The translations under genes were made by a program, and so were the position numbers. Of a stretch of DNA of 40,014 bases, positions 33,501 through 40,014 are shown piece by piece. The DNA comes from an uncultured Pelagibacteraceae bacterium (GTDB lineage: Bacteria; Pseudomonadota; Alphaproteobacteria; Pelagibacterales; Pelagibacteraceae): positions 1 through 40,014 of the forward strand of contig CACBRY010000008.1 in assembly GCA_902541825.1 (NCBI GenBank), written 5' to 3'. The notes under the pieces were generated by a model. The model ran no database searches. It worked only from the letters and a program-made list of their open reading frames with translations, and had not been told where the DNA came from. How positions within the stretch are numbered: the first letter of the stretch is position 1; each line of letters begins with the position of its first letter.

Positions 33501-35086
33501 TTGCAAGACTACGTCATTCCACACCAGGAGTAACATTAATTTCTCCACCTCCACATCACGATATTTATTCCATAGAAGATTTGGCACAACTGATTTATGA
33601 TTTGAAACAAACAAATCCAAAAGCACGAGTTGGTGTCAAGCTAGTTGCATCATCTGGAATTGGAACTATTGCTGCAGGTGTAGCTAAAGCAAAAGCAGAT
33701 ATTATTTTAATTTCAGGTCATAATGGAGGAACAGGCGCAACTCCTCAAACAAGTGTCAAATACGTTGGAATACCTTGGGAGATGGGTCTCACTGAGGCAA
33801 ATCAGGTTTTAACGTTAAACAATTTAAGACACAAAGTTACGTTAAGAACTGATGGTGGTATTAAAACTGGAAGAGATGTTGTTATTGCTGCAATGATGGG
33901 AGCAGAGGAGTATGGAGTTGCAACAACAGCTCTAGTGGCAATGGGATGTATAATGGTAAGACAGTGCCACTCAAATACTTGTCCAGTAGGTGTTTGTACA
34001 CAAGATGAAAAATTAAGAGAAAAATTTACTGGTACCCCAGACAAGGTTGTAAATTTATTCACTTTCATTGCATCTGAAGTAAGAGAAATTTTAGCTGAAT
34101 TAGGTTTTAAATCATTAAATGATATAATTGGAAGAACTGATTTATTAATGCAAGTTAATAAAGCTTCACCAAATTTAGATGATTTGGATTTAAATCCATT
34201 ATTTGTTCAGGCAGACCCAGGAAACAATAAAAGATACTGCGAGTCATTGGAGATCAATAAAGTACCAGAAACATTAGACCAGGAAATTTGGCCAGAAATA
34301 GAAAAATCTTTAGATAATTTAGAAAAAGTTGAGAAAGAATTTATTATCAAAAATACAAACAGGGCAGTTGGTACAAGAATTTCACATCATCTTTACAAAA
34401 AGTATGGTTACGAAAAACTTGAGGAAAATTTTCTTACAATAAATTTCAAAGGCTCTGCGGGTCAGTCATTTGGTGCTTTTTCATCAAAAGGACTAAAATT
34501 AAATCTTAAAGGTGATGCAAATGATTATGTCGGCAAGGGATTGTCAGGCGCTACAATCTCAATAAAACTTTCGGATGAAAGTAATTTAATCTCTAATGAA
34601 AATACAATCATCGGAAATACAGTTCTGTATGGAGCTACTTCAGGTAAACTTTTTGCTGCGGGTCAAGCAGGTGATAGATTTGCTGTAAGAAATTCTGGTG
34701 CAACTACAGTTATTGAGGGTTGTGACTCAAATGGTTGTGAGTATATGACTGGAGGAACAGTTGTTATTTTAGGAAATGTCGGTGACAACTTTGCAGCTGG
34801 CATGACCGGAGGTATGGCATTTATCTATGATAAATCTAAAGAGTTTGAAAAAAAAGTAAATCCAGATTCAGTTGTTTGGCAAAATGTTGAGACAGATTAT
34901 TGGACAAGTTATTTAAAAGAATTAATTTTAGAACATTCAAAGGAGACAGGATCGTTGATATCAAAAAATATTTTTGAAAATTTTGAAGTTGAAATTAAAA
35001 ATTTTGTTCAGGTTTGTCCAAAAGAGATGATTAATAAACTTAAAAATCCAATTACTTTTAAGTCTAAGATTAAAGAAGTTAGTTAA
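30581..35086 (+). CDS. gltB: Glutamate synthase large (alpha) subunit
   Basis: Makes glutamate from glutamine and 2-oxoglutarate, the main assimilation route with glutamine synthetase. The class II amidotransferase nucleophile is Cys26 in MEHDACGVG after a propeptide that must be cleaved. Further motifs are the FHQRFSTNTAPSW glutaminase segment, the FMN barrel SGHNGGTGATPQTS, and the [3Fe-4S] cysteines in CHSNTCPVGVC. The C-terminal GXGXG domain has repeated Gly motifs (GQAGDRFAVRNSG). 1501 residues is typical. I start it at the ATG coupled to the gltD stop; the frame is open upstream but only inside gltD. Its end overlaps the convergent hydrolase by 8 bp. Confidence 0.97.
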   Translation: MENYKKNLELLTKNHVYSKEMEHDACGVGLIASTEGKKSRAIVEYGIEALKAVWHRGAVDADGKTGDGAGIHVEIPKDFFIEKIQVTGHDYDNSEICVGMIFLPRNDYSAQESCKTIVESELTKNNFSIYGWRQVPVNSKVLGEKALQTMPEIIQVLFKPNDPNLLDKNLERKIYETRKRIENKAFDASLNNFYICSISSKSIIYKGLYLAEALSDFYLDLRDPRFISRYAIFHQRFSTNTAPSWSLAQPFRAIAHNGEINTYKGNKNWMKVHEQEMSSPLFEDIENLKPVIQKGVSDSAALDNVFELLNKSGQSAPLAKLMLVPDAWSKKNKTLSKSHQQLFNFLNSTMEPWDGPAAIAATDNEWVIAANDRNGLRPLRYAITKDKMIFAGSETGMINLNEKKILTKGRLGPGEIIGVRIEKGKVFSNSQIKDYLAKEFKHFNSQIIDLDEKLSISNEKHNFDGESLRRRQYTFGISLEDLELILHPMAEDSKEATGSMGDDTPLAVLSDKYRPLYHFFRQNFSQVTNPPIDSLRENKVMSLKTRFGNLGNILDFDTLTKENIYVLNSPILSNSQFNKFTNFFGKSSVTIDCSFSQNDNLENSINRIQKESEIAVRQGITQLILSDKNLSSERLPMPMLLCVGAINTFLIQKKLRGYVSINVQSGEAIDTHSFATLIGVGATTVNPYLAFDSLYQRYEKKLFGQFSFDECVQRYINSVNAGLLKIMSKMGISVLSSYRGGCNFETVGLSRTVVNEYFPGVTSKISGIGLVGIEKKIREIHKEAFESTETILPIGGIYRYRKNGETHQYQGKLIHLLQSAVGSNSYEAYKKYAKGIYNLPPINLRDLIDFRKKKLGSSIDLSEVEPIEKILKRFGSGSMSHGALSKEAHETLAIGMNRIKGASCSGEGGEDAERFKVMDSGDSANSRVKQIASARFGVTVNYLNNCNEIEIKMAQGAKPGEGGQLPGFKVTKEIARLRHSTPGVTLISPPPHHDIYSIEDLAQLIYDLKQTNPKARVGVKLVASSGIGTIAAGVAKAKADIILISGHNGGTGATPQTSVKYVGIPWEMGLTEANQVLTLNNLRHKVTLRTDGGIKTGRDVVIAAMMGAEEYGVATTALVAMGCIMVRQCHSNTCPVGVCTQDEKLREKFTGTPDKVVNLFTFIASEVREILAELGFKSLNDIIGRTDLLMQVNKASPNLDDLDLNPLFVQADPGNNKRYCESLEINKVPETLDQEIWPEIEKSLDNLEKVEKEFIIKNTNRAVGTRISHHLYKKYGYEKLEENFLTINFKGSAGQSFGAFSSKGLKLNLKGDANDYVGKGLSGATISIKLSDESNLISNENTIIGNTVLYGATSGKLFAAGQAGDRFAVRNSGATTVIEGCDSNGCEYMTGGTVVILGNVGDNFAAGMTGGMAFIYDKSKEFEKKVNPDSVVWQNVETDYWTSYLKELILEHSKETGSLISKNIFENFEVEIKNFVQVCPKEMINKLKNPITFKSKIKEVS

Positions 35087-35825
35087 TCATAATTTTTAAC
35101 TCTTTTTTTAATATGCCTAACCATTTAGGTGAAGATAAGCTGTGATCACCCTTTTTAATGATAACTAATTTTTTTTTTGAATTTATAAAAATTTTTAAAA
35201 CTTTTTTGGAATAACTGACAGGGACAGATTCATCCTTTTGTCCATGAACCATAGTAATCTTTAATTTGTCGTAAATTTTTTTATGAAATACTTTATTTTT
35301 CCGGCCATCTTTAATTAGTTGTAAAGAGATTGGATATTCATAATTTCCATGCTTTAAGTTGATAATCCCATTTATTGTTATTTCTTTTTTCATTTTTTTT
35401 GAAAATTTGTTCCACATTAAACCCTCTAAAAATTGAGGTGCAGAACCAATTCCTAAAAAACCTACAATTTGTTTTTTAAAAAATTTAAATTGATTTAAAG
35501 CGATCCAAGACCCCATACTTGAGCCAACTAAGATGATTCTATTTTTTTTGACAATTTTTTTAATTAATAAAGTTGTCTCTTTAGTCCATTTTGAGATATT
35601 CCCATTGATAAATTTACCAGATGATTTTCCATGACCAGAATATTCTAGTGCAAGAAAACCAAGTTTATTTTTTTTTGCAAAATTTAAAAATGCTTTAGGT
35701 TTTTTTCCCTCTAAATCAGACATAAACCCGTGTAAAAAAACTATGTAAGCTTTATTTTTTTGGTTGTAATTTAAGTATCTGATTTTTTTTGATTTATTTA
35801 TTTTAAAGTAATTGAATTTGCTCAT
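35079..35825 (-). CDS. Alpha/beta hydrolase, ABHD10-like
   Basis: 248 residues with the alpha/beta hydrolase layout: FLHGFMSDLEGKK at the oxyanion hole, LEYSGHGKSSGKF, a GSSMGSW nucleophile elbow, HGQKDESVP with the acid, and the catalytic histidine in KKGDHSLS. The SGHGKSSGKF and ISKWTKE segments recall the mitochondrial ABHD10 family (a depalmitoylase/glucuronidase) and its alphaproteobacterial relatives. No signal peptide. Its promoter must lie in the 42-bp gap to the glycosyltransferase. Substrate not assignable. Confidence 0.85.
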   Translation of the reverse strand: MSKFNYFKINKSKKIRYLNYNQKNKAYIVFLHGFMSDLEGKKPKAFLNFAKKNKLGFLALEYSGHGKSSGKFINGNISKWTKETTLLIKKIVKKNRIILVGSSMGSWIALNQFKFFKKQIVGFLGIGSAPQFLEGLMWNKFSKKMKKEITINGIINLKHGNYEYPISLQLIKDGRKNKVFHKKIYDKLKITMVHGQKDESVPVSYSKKVLKIFINSKKKLVIIKKGDHSLSSPKWLGILKKELKIMIN

Positions 35826-35853
35826 AAAAGTTTATTAGTTATCTCTATTATTA

Positions 35854-35859
35854 TATAAT
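35854..35859 (+). promoter_or_regulatory. Putative -10 box of the glycosyltransferase operon
   Basis: TATAAT, with 8 nt (CTAACTGT after the last T, minus none) to the ATG at 35868: the same 8-nt spacing seen at argH and tlpA. The upstream -35 match (TTTATT, 17 bp away) is poor. Confidence 0.45.
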
Positions 35860-35867
35860 CTAACTGT

Positions 35868-37022
35868 ATGTCGTCTAATATAAAAGTCCTGCAAGTAATA
35901 CCAAAACTAGGTTATGGAGGAGCAGAAACAGGATGTTTTGATATTGCTCATTATTTACCAGAAAATGGGTGTGAGTCTTTTATAGTAACTAGCGGAGGGG
36001 AATTAACAAAATTCGTTGATAAAAAAAAAGTAAAACTAATTAAACTTCCAGTTCATAGTAAAAACCCATTATTGATTCTAATAAATACAATTTTATTAAT
36101 TGGGATAATTTTATTTTTTAAGATCTCAATTGTTCATGCAAGGAGTAGAGCACCAGCTTGGTCTTGTTTGTTTGCAACAAAGTTAACTAATAGAAAGTTT
36201 GTAACTACATTTCATGGAACTTACAATTTTAGTGGCAAGTTTAAAAAATTTTATAATTCTGTGATGGTAAGATCTGATTTGATTATTGCAGGATCAAATT
36301 TTATTTTTTCTCACATTAAAGAAAATTATTCTGAATTTTTAACAAGTCAAAAAAAATTTTTAGTTATTTTTAGGGGAATAAATGTTGACTATTTTGACTC
36401 TTCCACAAAATTAGAAAATGATGAAAAAAATTTACTTCAAAAATGGAACATCCATGATGAAAAAAAAATAATTTTAATGCCAGGAAGGCTTACTTCGTGG
36501 AAAGGACAAGAATTATTTATTGAGGCAATTAATCTTGTTAAAATTGAATTAGGTTATGAAGCTTTCCATGCAGTTATACTTGGAAACGATCAAGGAAGAG
36601 ACCTTTATAAAAAAAAATTAATACGTCTTACTGAGCAATATCATTTAACAAATCAAATTAAATTTATAGATCATTGTGAGGATATGGCATTAGCTTATAA
36701 AGTTTCTGATATAATTGTATCAGCCTCAATTGAACCAGAGGCTTTTGGAAGAGTTGCTGTGGAAGCACAATCTATGGAAAAATTAATTATAGCTAGTAAT
36801 ATTGGAGGATCCAATGAGACAATTATTGATGAAAAAACAGGCTTTTTATTTAAATCGGGGGATGCAGAGTCTTTAAGTAAAAAAATAGTTCATGGATTAA
36901 CTATGGACGAAACATCTATAAATCTTATGGGTAAAGAAGGAAGAAACAATATAATAAAAAAATTTAATGTTGAAAAAATGTGTTTTTCTACATATTCAGA
37001 GTATAAAAGACTATTAAACTAA
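35868..37022 (+). CDS. Glycosyltransferase family 4 (GT-B fold)
   Basis: 384-residue retaining glycosyltransferase. The N-terminal Rossmann-like domain begins VLQVIPKLGYGGAETGCFD (the GGAE motif), and the C-terminal nucleotide-sugar domain contains LMPGRLTSWKGQELFIEA and the E-x7-E motif SIEPEAFGRVAVEAQSM. A hydrophobic stretch near residues 66-86 may associate it with the membrane. It probably contributes to lipopolysaccharide core or another surface glycan; donor and acceptor are not visible. It abuts thrS (stop 37022, next base is the thrS ATG) and would be transcribed with the translation genes. Confidence 0.9.
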   Translation: MSSNIKVLQVIPKLGYGGAETGCFDIAHYLPENGCESFIVTSGGELTKFVDKKKVKLIKLPVHSKNPLLILINTILLIGIILFFKISIVHARSRAPAWSCLFATKLTNRKFVTTFHGTYNFSGKFKKFYNSVMVRSDLIIAGSNFIFSHIKENYSEFLTSQKKFLVIFRGINVDYFDSSTKLENDEKNLLQKWNIHDEKKIILMPGRLTSWKGQELFIEAINLVKIELGYEAFHAVILGNDQGRDLYKKKLIRLTEQYHLTNQIKFIDHCEDMALAYKVSDIIVSASIEPEAFGRVAVEAQSMEKLIIASNIGGSNETIIDEKTGFLFKSGDAESLSKKIVHGLTMDETSINLMGKEGRNNIIKKFNVEKMCFSTYSEYKRLLN

Positions 37023-38936
37023 ATGCCTACAATTACATTACCAGATGGAAAAAATATTGAATTTCCAAAAGAAGTTACAGGTTTAGATGTTGCAGAAAAA
37101 ATAAGCAAGTCTTTATTAAAACAAGCATTGATAATGAGTGTCGACGGTGAGTTAAAAGATTTGTATTTTTCAATTAAAAAAGATTGTTCAGTAAAAATCT
37201 TTACTGCAAAAGACTCCGAGGGTCTTGAGGTTATAAGACATGATACCGCTCATATTATGGCGATGGCCGTTCAAGAATTATACCCGGGTACACAGGTAAC
37301 TATAGGACCTGTAATAGAAAATGGTTTTTACTATGATTTTGCTCGAAAAGAACCTTTTACAGAAGATGATCTAGATAAAATTGAAAAAAAAATGTCAGAA
37401 ATAATTGATAAAGATGTAAAAACAAGAAGAGAAGTTTGGAAAAGAGATAAAGCGATAAGCCACTTCAAAAAGATTGGTGAAAACTATAAAGCAGAAATAA
37501 TAGAGAGTATTCCAGAGAGTGAAGAGCTAACTGTTTATCATCATGGTGATACTTGGCATGATTTATGTAGAGGGCCACACCTAGTTTCTTCTGGAAAAAT
37601 TGGCAAGGCTTTTAAGCTTACAAAAGTTGCAGGAGCATATTGGCGGGGAGACTCGAAAAATGAAATGTTACAAAGAATTTATGGAACTAGTTGGGCATCT
37701 CAAAAAGATCTAGATAATTATTTAAAAAGAATTGAAGAAGCAGAAAAAAGAGATCATAGGAAACTTGGTAAAGAGATGGATCTATTTCATTTTAGAGAAG
37801 AGAGCCCAGGATCTGTCTTTTGGCATGAAAAGGGTTGGGCACTGTTTCAAAAATTAATTAATTATATGAAAATGAAACAAGATATTGCTGGATATAAAGA
37901 GATAAATACTCCAGAGGTATTAGATAGAAGTCTGTGGGAAAAATCTGGCCATTGGGAAAAATTTGGAGCAAATATGTATACATCAACTACTCCAGATGAA
38001 AAGATATTTGCTATTAAACCTATGAATTGTCCAGGTTGTGTAGAGGTCTTTAATCAAGGTCTCAAAAGCTATAAAGATTTGCCATTAAAAATGTCTGAGT
38101 TTGGAAAGGTACATCGTTATGAGCCTTCAGGCGCGCTTCATGGTCTATTGAGAGTAAGAGCGTTTACACAAGATGATGCTCATATATTTTGTACTGAAGA
38201 TCAAATAACAAAAGAATGTTTAATAGTAACTAATCTTATCTTAGAAATTTATAAAGATCTCGGTTTTGAAGATGTTGTTCTCAAATATTCTGATAGACCA
38301 GAGCTGAGAGTCGGAGATGATAGTGTGTGGGATAAAGCAGAGGCAGCTTTATTAGAGGCAGTCAAAGCGACTAAATTAGAATATACCATTAATAAGGGTG
38401 AGGGTGCATTTTATGGACCTAAAATTGAATTTGTTTTAAGGGATGCTATTGGAAGAGATTGGCAATGTGGAACCCTACAAGTTGATTTTAATTTACCTGG
38501 AAGGTTAGGTGCTTCTTATGTAGACAAAGATGGAACAAAAAAAGTTCCAGTGATGTTACACAGAGCTTTGTTTGGATCTCTTGAAAGATTTATTGGAATT
38601 TTAATAGAAAATTATGCTGGCAAGTTTCCATTTTGGATATCTCCACTGCAAACAGTGGTAATTCCGATTTCAGAGGACTTTGAGGAATATGCAAGTAAAG
38701 TTTCCAAAAAAATAAAAGAAGCTGGGATGAGCTCAATAGTTGATTTAAAAAATCATAATTTGAACTATAAAATAAGAGAACATTCTCTCGCAAAAGTCCC
38801 TATTTTATTAATTTGTGGTAAAAAAGAAGTTGACAGTAACTCCGTAACTATTAGAAGATTGGATTCTAATAAACAAGAAAATATGGAACTAAATAAATTT
38901 TTAAAAACATTTTCTGCTTTAAATAAAGTATCTTAA
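37023..38936 (+). CDS. thrS: Threonyl-tRNA synthetase
   Basis: Class II aminoacyl-tRNA synthetase. Residues 1-62 are the TGS domain (MPTITLPDGKNIEF). The editing domain follows with HDTAHIMAMAVQELYPG and DLCRGPH (zinc-site-like residues). The class II core contains KPMNCPGCVEVF with the zinc cysteine, RYEPSGALHGLLRVRAFTQDD (motif 2) and LHRALFGSLERFIGIL (motif 3). The C-terminal anticodon-binding domain runs from about 540. 637 residues is normal. It is followed after 6 nt by infC, the usual thrS-infC-rpmI-rplT order. Confidence 0.98.
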   Translation: MPTITLPDGKNIEFPKEVTGLDVAEKISKSLLKQALIMSVDGELKDLYFSIKKDCSVKIFTAKDSEGLEVIRHDTAHIMAMAVQELYPGTQVTIGPVIENGFYYDFARKEPFTEDDLDKIEKKMSEIIDKDVKTRREVWKRDKAISHFKKIGENYKAEIIESIPESEELTVYHHGDTWHDLCRGPHLVSSGKIGKAFKLTKVAGAYWRGDSKNEMLQRIYGTSWASQKDLDNYLKRIEEAEKRDHRKLGKEMDLFHFREESPGSVFWHEKGWALFQKLINYMKMKQDIAGYKEINTPEVLDRSLWEKSGHWEKFGANMYTSTTPDEKIFAIKPMNCPGCVEVFNQGLKSYKDLPLKMSEFGKVHRYEPSGALHGLLRVRAFTQDDAHIFCTEDQITKECLIVTNLILEIYKDLGFEDVVLKYSDRPELRVGDDSVWDKAEAALLEAVKATKLEYTINKGEGAFYGPKIEFVLRDAIGRDWQCGTLQVDFNLPGRLGASYVDKDGTKKVPVMLHRALFGSLERFIGILIENYAGKFPFWISPLQTVVIPISEDFEEYASKVSKKIKEAGMSSIVDLKNHNLNYKIREHSLAKVPILLICGKKEVDSNSVTIRRLDSNKQENMELNKFLKTFSALNKVS

Positions 38937-38942
38937 ATTTAA

Positions 38943-39488
38943 GTGGCAGATTTTAAGCAAAATTATTTTCAGAGAAGAACTAAAGATCGAGGTCCAAGAT
39001 CTAATAATAGAATTTCATCTCCAGAAGTTCAAGTTATAGGAAGTGACGGAGAAAATTTAGGTGTCATTAGCACAAACGAAGCAATATCGATGGCGAGGAA
39101 TCAAGGTTTAGATTTAATAGAAATAGCTCCAAATGCAAATCCACCAGTTTGTAAAATCATGGACATGGGTAAATATAAATATGATGCACAAAAAAAAGCA
39201 AACCTTGCCAAAAAAAAACAAAAAATAATTGCATTAAAAGAAATAAAAATGAGACCTGTAACTGAAACACATGATTACGAGTTCAAAGTAAAAAATGCCA
39301 AAAAATTTATTGCTAAAGGCGATAAAGTAAAATTTACAATAAGATTTAAAGGTAGAGAACTTCAGCACTCGCATTTAGGCAATGAGTTAATGACAAAGAT
39401 CAAAGAGGATATGAAGGAAATTGGTAAGGTAGAATTACATCCGAAGTTCGATGGAAAGCAAATGATAATGGTAATTCAGCCTTTATAA
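38943..39488 (+). CDS. infC: Translation initiation factor IF-3
   Basis: Binds the 30S subunit, keeps ribosomal subunits apart and checks start-codon selection. The 181-residue protein has the N-domain (PEVQVIGSDGENLGVIST), the lysine-rich linker (PPVCKIMDMGKYKYDAQ...AKKKQ) and the C-domain ending FDGKQMIMVIQP. The start codon is GTG at 38943, chosen because it gives the standard N-terminal extension and lies 6 nt after the thrS stop. It is a non-AUG start, milder than the AUU of E. coli infC. Confidence 0.97.
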   Translation: MADFKQNYFQRRTKDRGPRSNNRISSPEVQVIGSDGENLGVISTNEAISMARNQGLDLIEIAPNANPPVCKIMDMGKYKYDAQKKANLAKKKQKIIALKEIKMRPVTETHDYEFKVKNAKKFIAKGDKVKFTIRFKGRELQHSHLGNELMTKIKEDMKEIGKVELHPKFDGKQMIMVIQPL

Positions 39489-39501
39489 GCTTTAATAGTA
39501 G

Positions 39502-39530
39502 TTGTAAATTAATAACATTCTTTGTATAAA
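39502..39530 (+). promoter_or_regulatory. Promoter in front of rpmI
   Basis: TTGTAA (39502-39507), 17-bp spacer, TATAAA (39525-39530). The rpmI ATG follows 11 nt later, the same distance as at rpsT. The bases GCAAAATT just before the ATG are identical to those before rpsT. The transcript would have a 4-5 nt leader. Confidence 0.65.
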
Positions 39531-39541
39531 CTCGCAAAATT

Positions 39542-39748
39542 ATGCCAAAACTAAAAACAAAAAGCTCTGCAAAAAAAAGGTTCAAAATATCTGCAAAAGG
39601 TAAAGTGATTATGGCCCAAGCTGGTAAAAGACATGGCATGATAAAAAGAACTAATTCTCAAATAAGAAAATTAAGAGGCACCACAACTATGTCGAAACAA
39701 GACGGTAAAATTGTTAAGTCATATATGCCTTACAGTCTAAGGGGTTAA
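39542..39748 (+). CDS. rpmI: 50S ribosomal protein L35
   Basis: 68 residues beginning [21 protein letters not shown], the L35 hallmark, and ending near [19 protein letters not shown]. Small and strongly basic, standard length (about 64-68). It lies 53 bp after infC with its own promoter candidate and 1 bp before rplT. In enterobacteria rpmI and rplT are controlled through an L20-binding mRNA structure; I see no room for one on a transcript starting at the local promoter. Confidence 0.97.
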   Translation: MPKLKTKSSAKKRFKISAKGKVIMAQAGKRHGMIKRTNSQIRKLRGTTTMSKQDGKIVKSYMPYSLRG

Positions 39749-39749
39749 T

Positions 39750-40014
39750 ATGGCAAGAGTTAAAAGAGGTGTAACTAGTAGAGCAAAACATAAAAAAGTT
39801 TTAAAAGCTGTTAAAGGTCAATGGGGCAGAAGAAAAAATACTATCAGAGTTGCAAAGCAAGCTATGGAAAAAGCTATGCAATATGCTTACAGAGATCGAA
39901 GAAATAAAAAAAGAGATTTTAAATCACTTTGGATACAAAGAATAAATGCTGGGGTTAGAGCAGAAGGTTTGACATATTCTAAGTTTATTAATGGATTAAA
40001 TAAATGTGGAATAA
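39750..40014 (+). CDS. rplT: 50S ribosomal protein L20 (C-terminus beyond the window)
   Basis: Starts [19 protein letters not shown] and continues through AKGQ-type rRNA-binding sequence ([21 protein letters not shown]), [12 protein letters not shown] and [19 protein letters not shown], all diagnostic of L20. About 88 of the usual 115-120 codons are visible; the frame is open to the last base. It is separated from rpmI by one base, so the two are co-translated. Confidence 0.97.
   Translation, partial: MARVKRGVTSRAKHKKVLKAVKGQWGRRKNTIRVAKQAMEKAMQYAYRDRRNKKRDFKSLWIQRINAGVRAEGLTYSKFINGLNKCGI

Noticed and set aside
1-40014. CRISPR arrays, transposases, integrases, prophage or tandem repeat loci
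   Set aside because: None seen; the only tandem repeat is the 12-nt unit inside the 25-codon micro-gene, and A/T homopolymer runs are ordinary for this base composition.

Overview
The window is a compact, very A+T-rich bacterial chromosome segment. Gene content, protein families and extreme compaction (start/stop overlaps, convergent genes sharing stop bases, promoters packed against start codons) point to a streamlined marine alphaproteobacterium of the SAR11/Pelagibacterales type. That assignment is inference from recognisable families and layout; no database search was possible. Ubiquinone genes (ubiB, ubiE, coq7), an mutM-rpsT-dnaA-dnaN block, and a Suv3-type helicase/ferredoxin/CarD cluster all fit an alphaproteobacterium.

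Layout. 1-3459 (minus): coaBC (cut by the window edge), ubiB, ubiE. 3493-7450 (plus): mutM, rpsT, dnaA, dnaN. 7447-10893 (minus): argH, a 44-residue LptM-like lipoprotein, lysA and plsC, with 4-bp overlaps at the first two junctions. 10918-12946: a TlpA-like thioredoxin, a twin-membrane HIG1-like protein (minus), a carboxylesterase and an HNH protein. 12949-14546 (minus): YqaA/DedA-type membrane protein, dsbB, coq7. 14605-16394: tRNA-Leu(CAA) followed after 4 nt by a long-chain acyl-CoA synthetase. 16512-16732: a solitary micro-gene for a 25-residue Lys/Arg/Ala peptide with its own promoter, structured leader, Shine-Dalgarno site and terminator. 16731-20766 (minus): suv3-like helicase, terB-like, fdxA, carD. 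20941-21542 (minus): tRNA-Arg(ACG), a 32-residue membrane micro-ORF, a hotdog thioesterase. 21615-28211 (plus): thiolase, aceE carrying its own N-terminal lipoyl domain, aceF, an EamA transporter. 28179-28958 (minus): uppP. 29142-35086 (plus): gltD-gltB. 35079-35825 (minus): an ABHD10-like hydrolase. 35868-40014 (plus): glycosyltransferase, thrS, infC, rpmI, rplT (cut by the window edge).

Almost everything is core metabolism or information processing: CoA, ubiquinone, lysine and arginine synthesis, pyruvate oxidation, ammonium assimilation (GOGAT), replication initiation and translation. I see no CRISPR array, transposase, phage genes or integration scar.

The most unusual items are the poly-basic micro-gene beside a CarD with a lysine-rich N-terminal tail, the lipoyl-AceE fusion, the near-leaderless promoter geometry (including an 11-mer shared at the starts of rpsT and rpmI), the overlapping divergent promoters between argH and tlpA, and the inverted repeat in front of gltDB.
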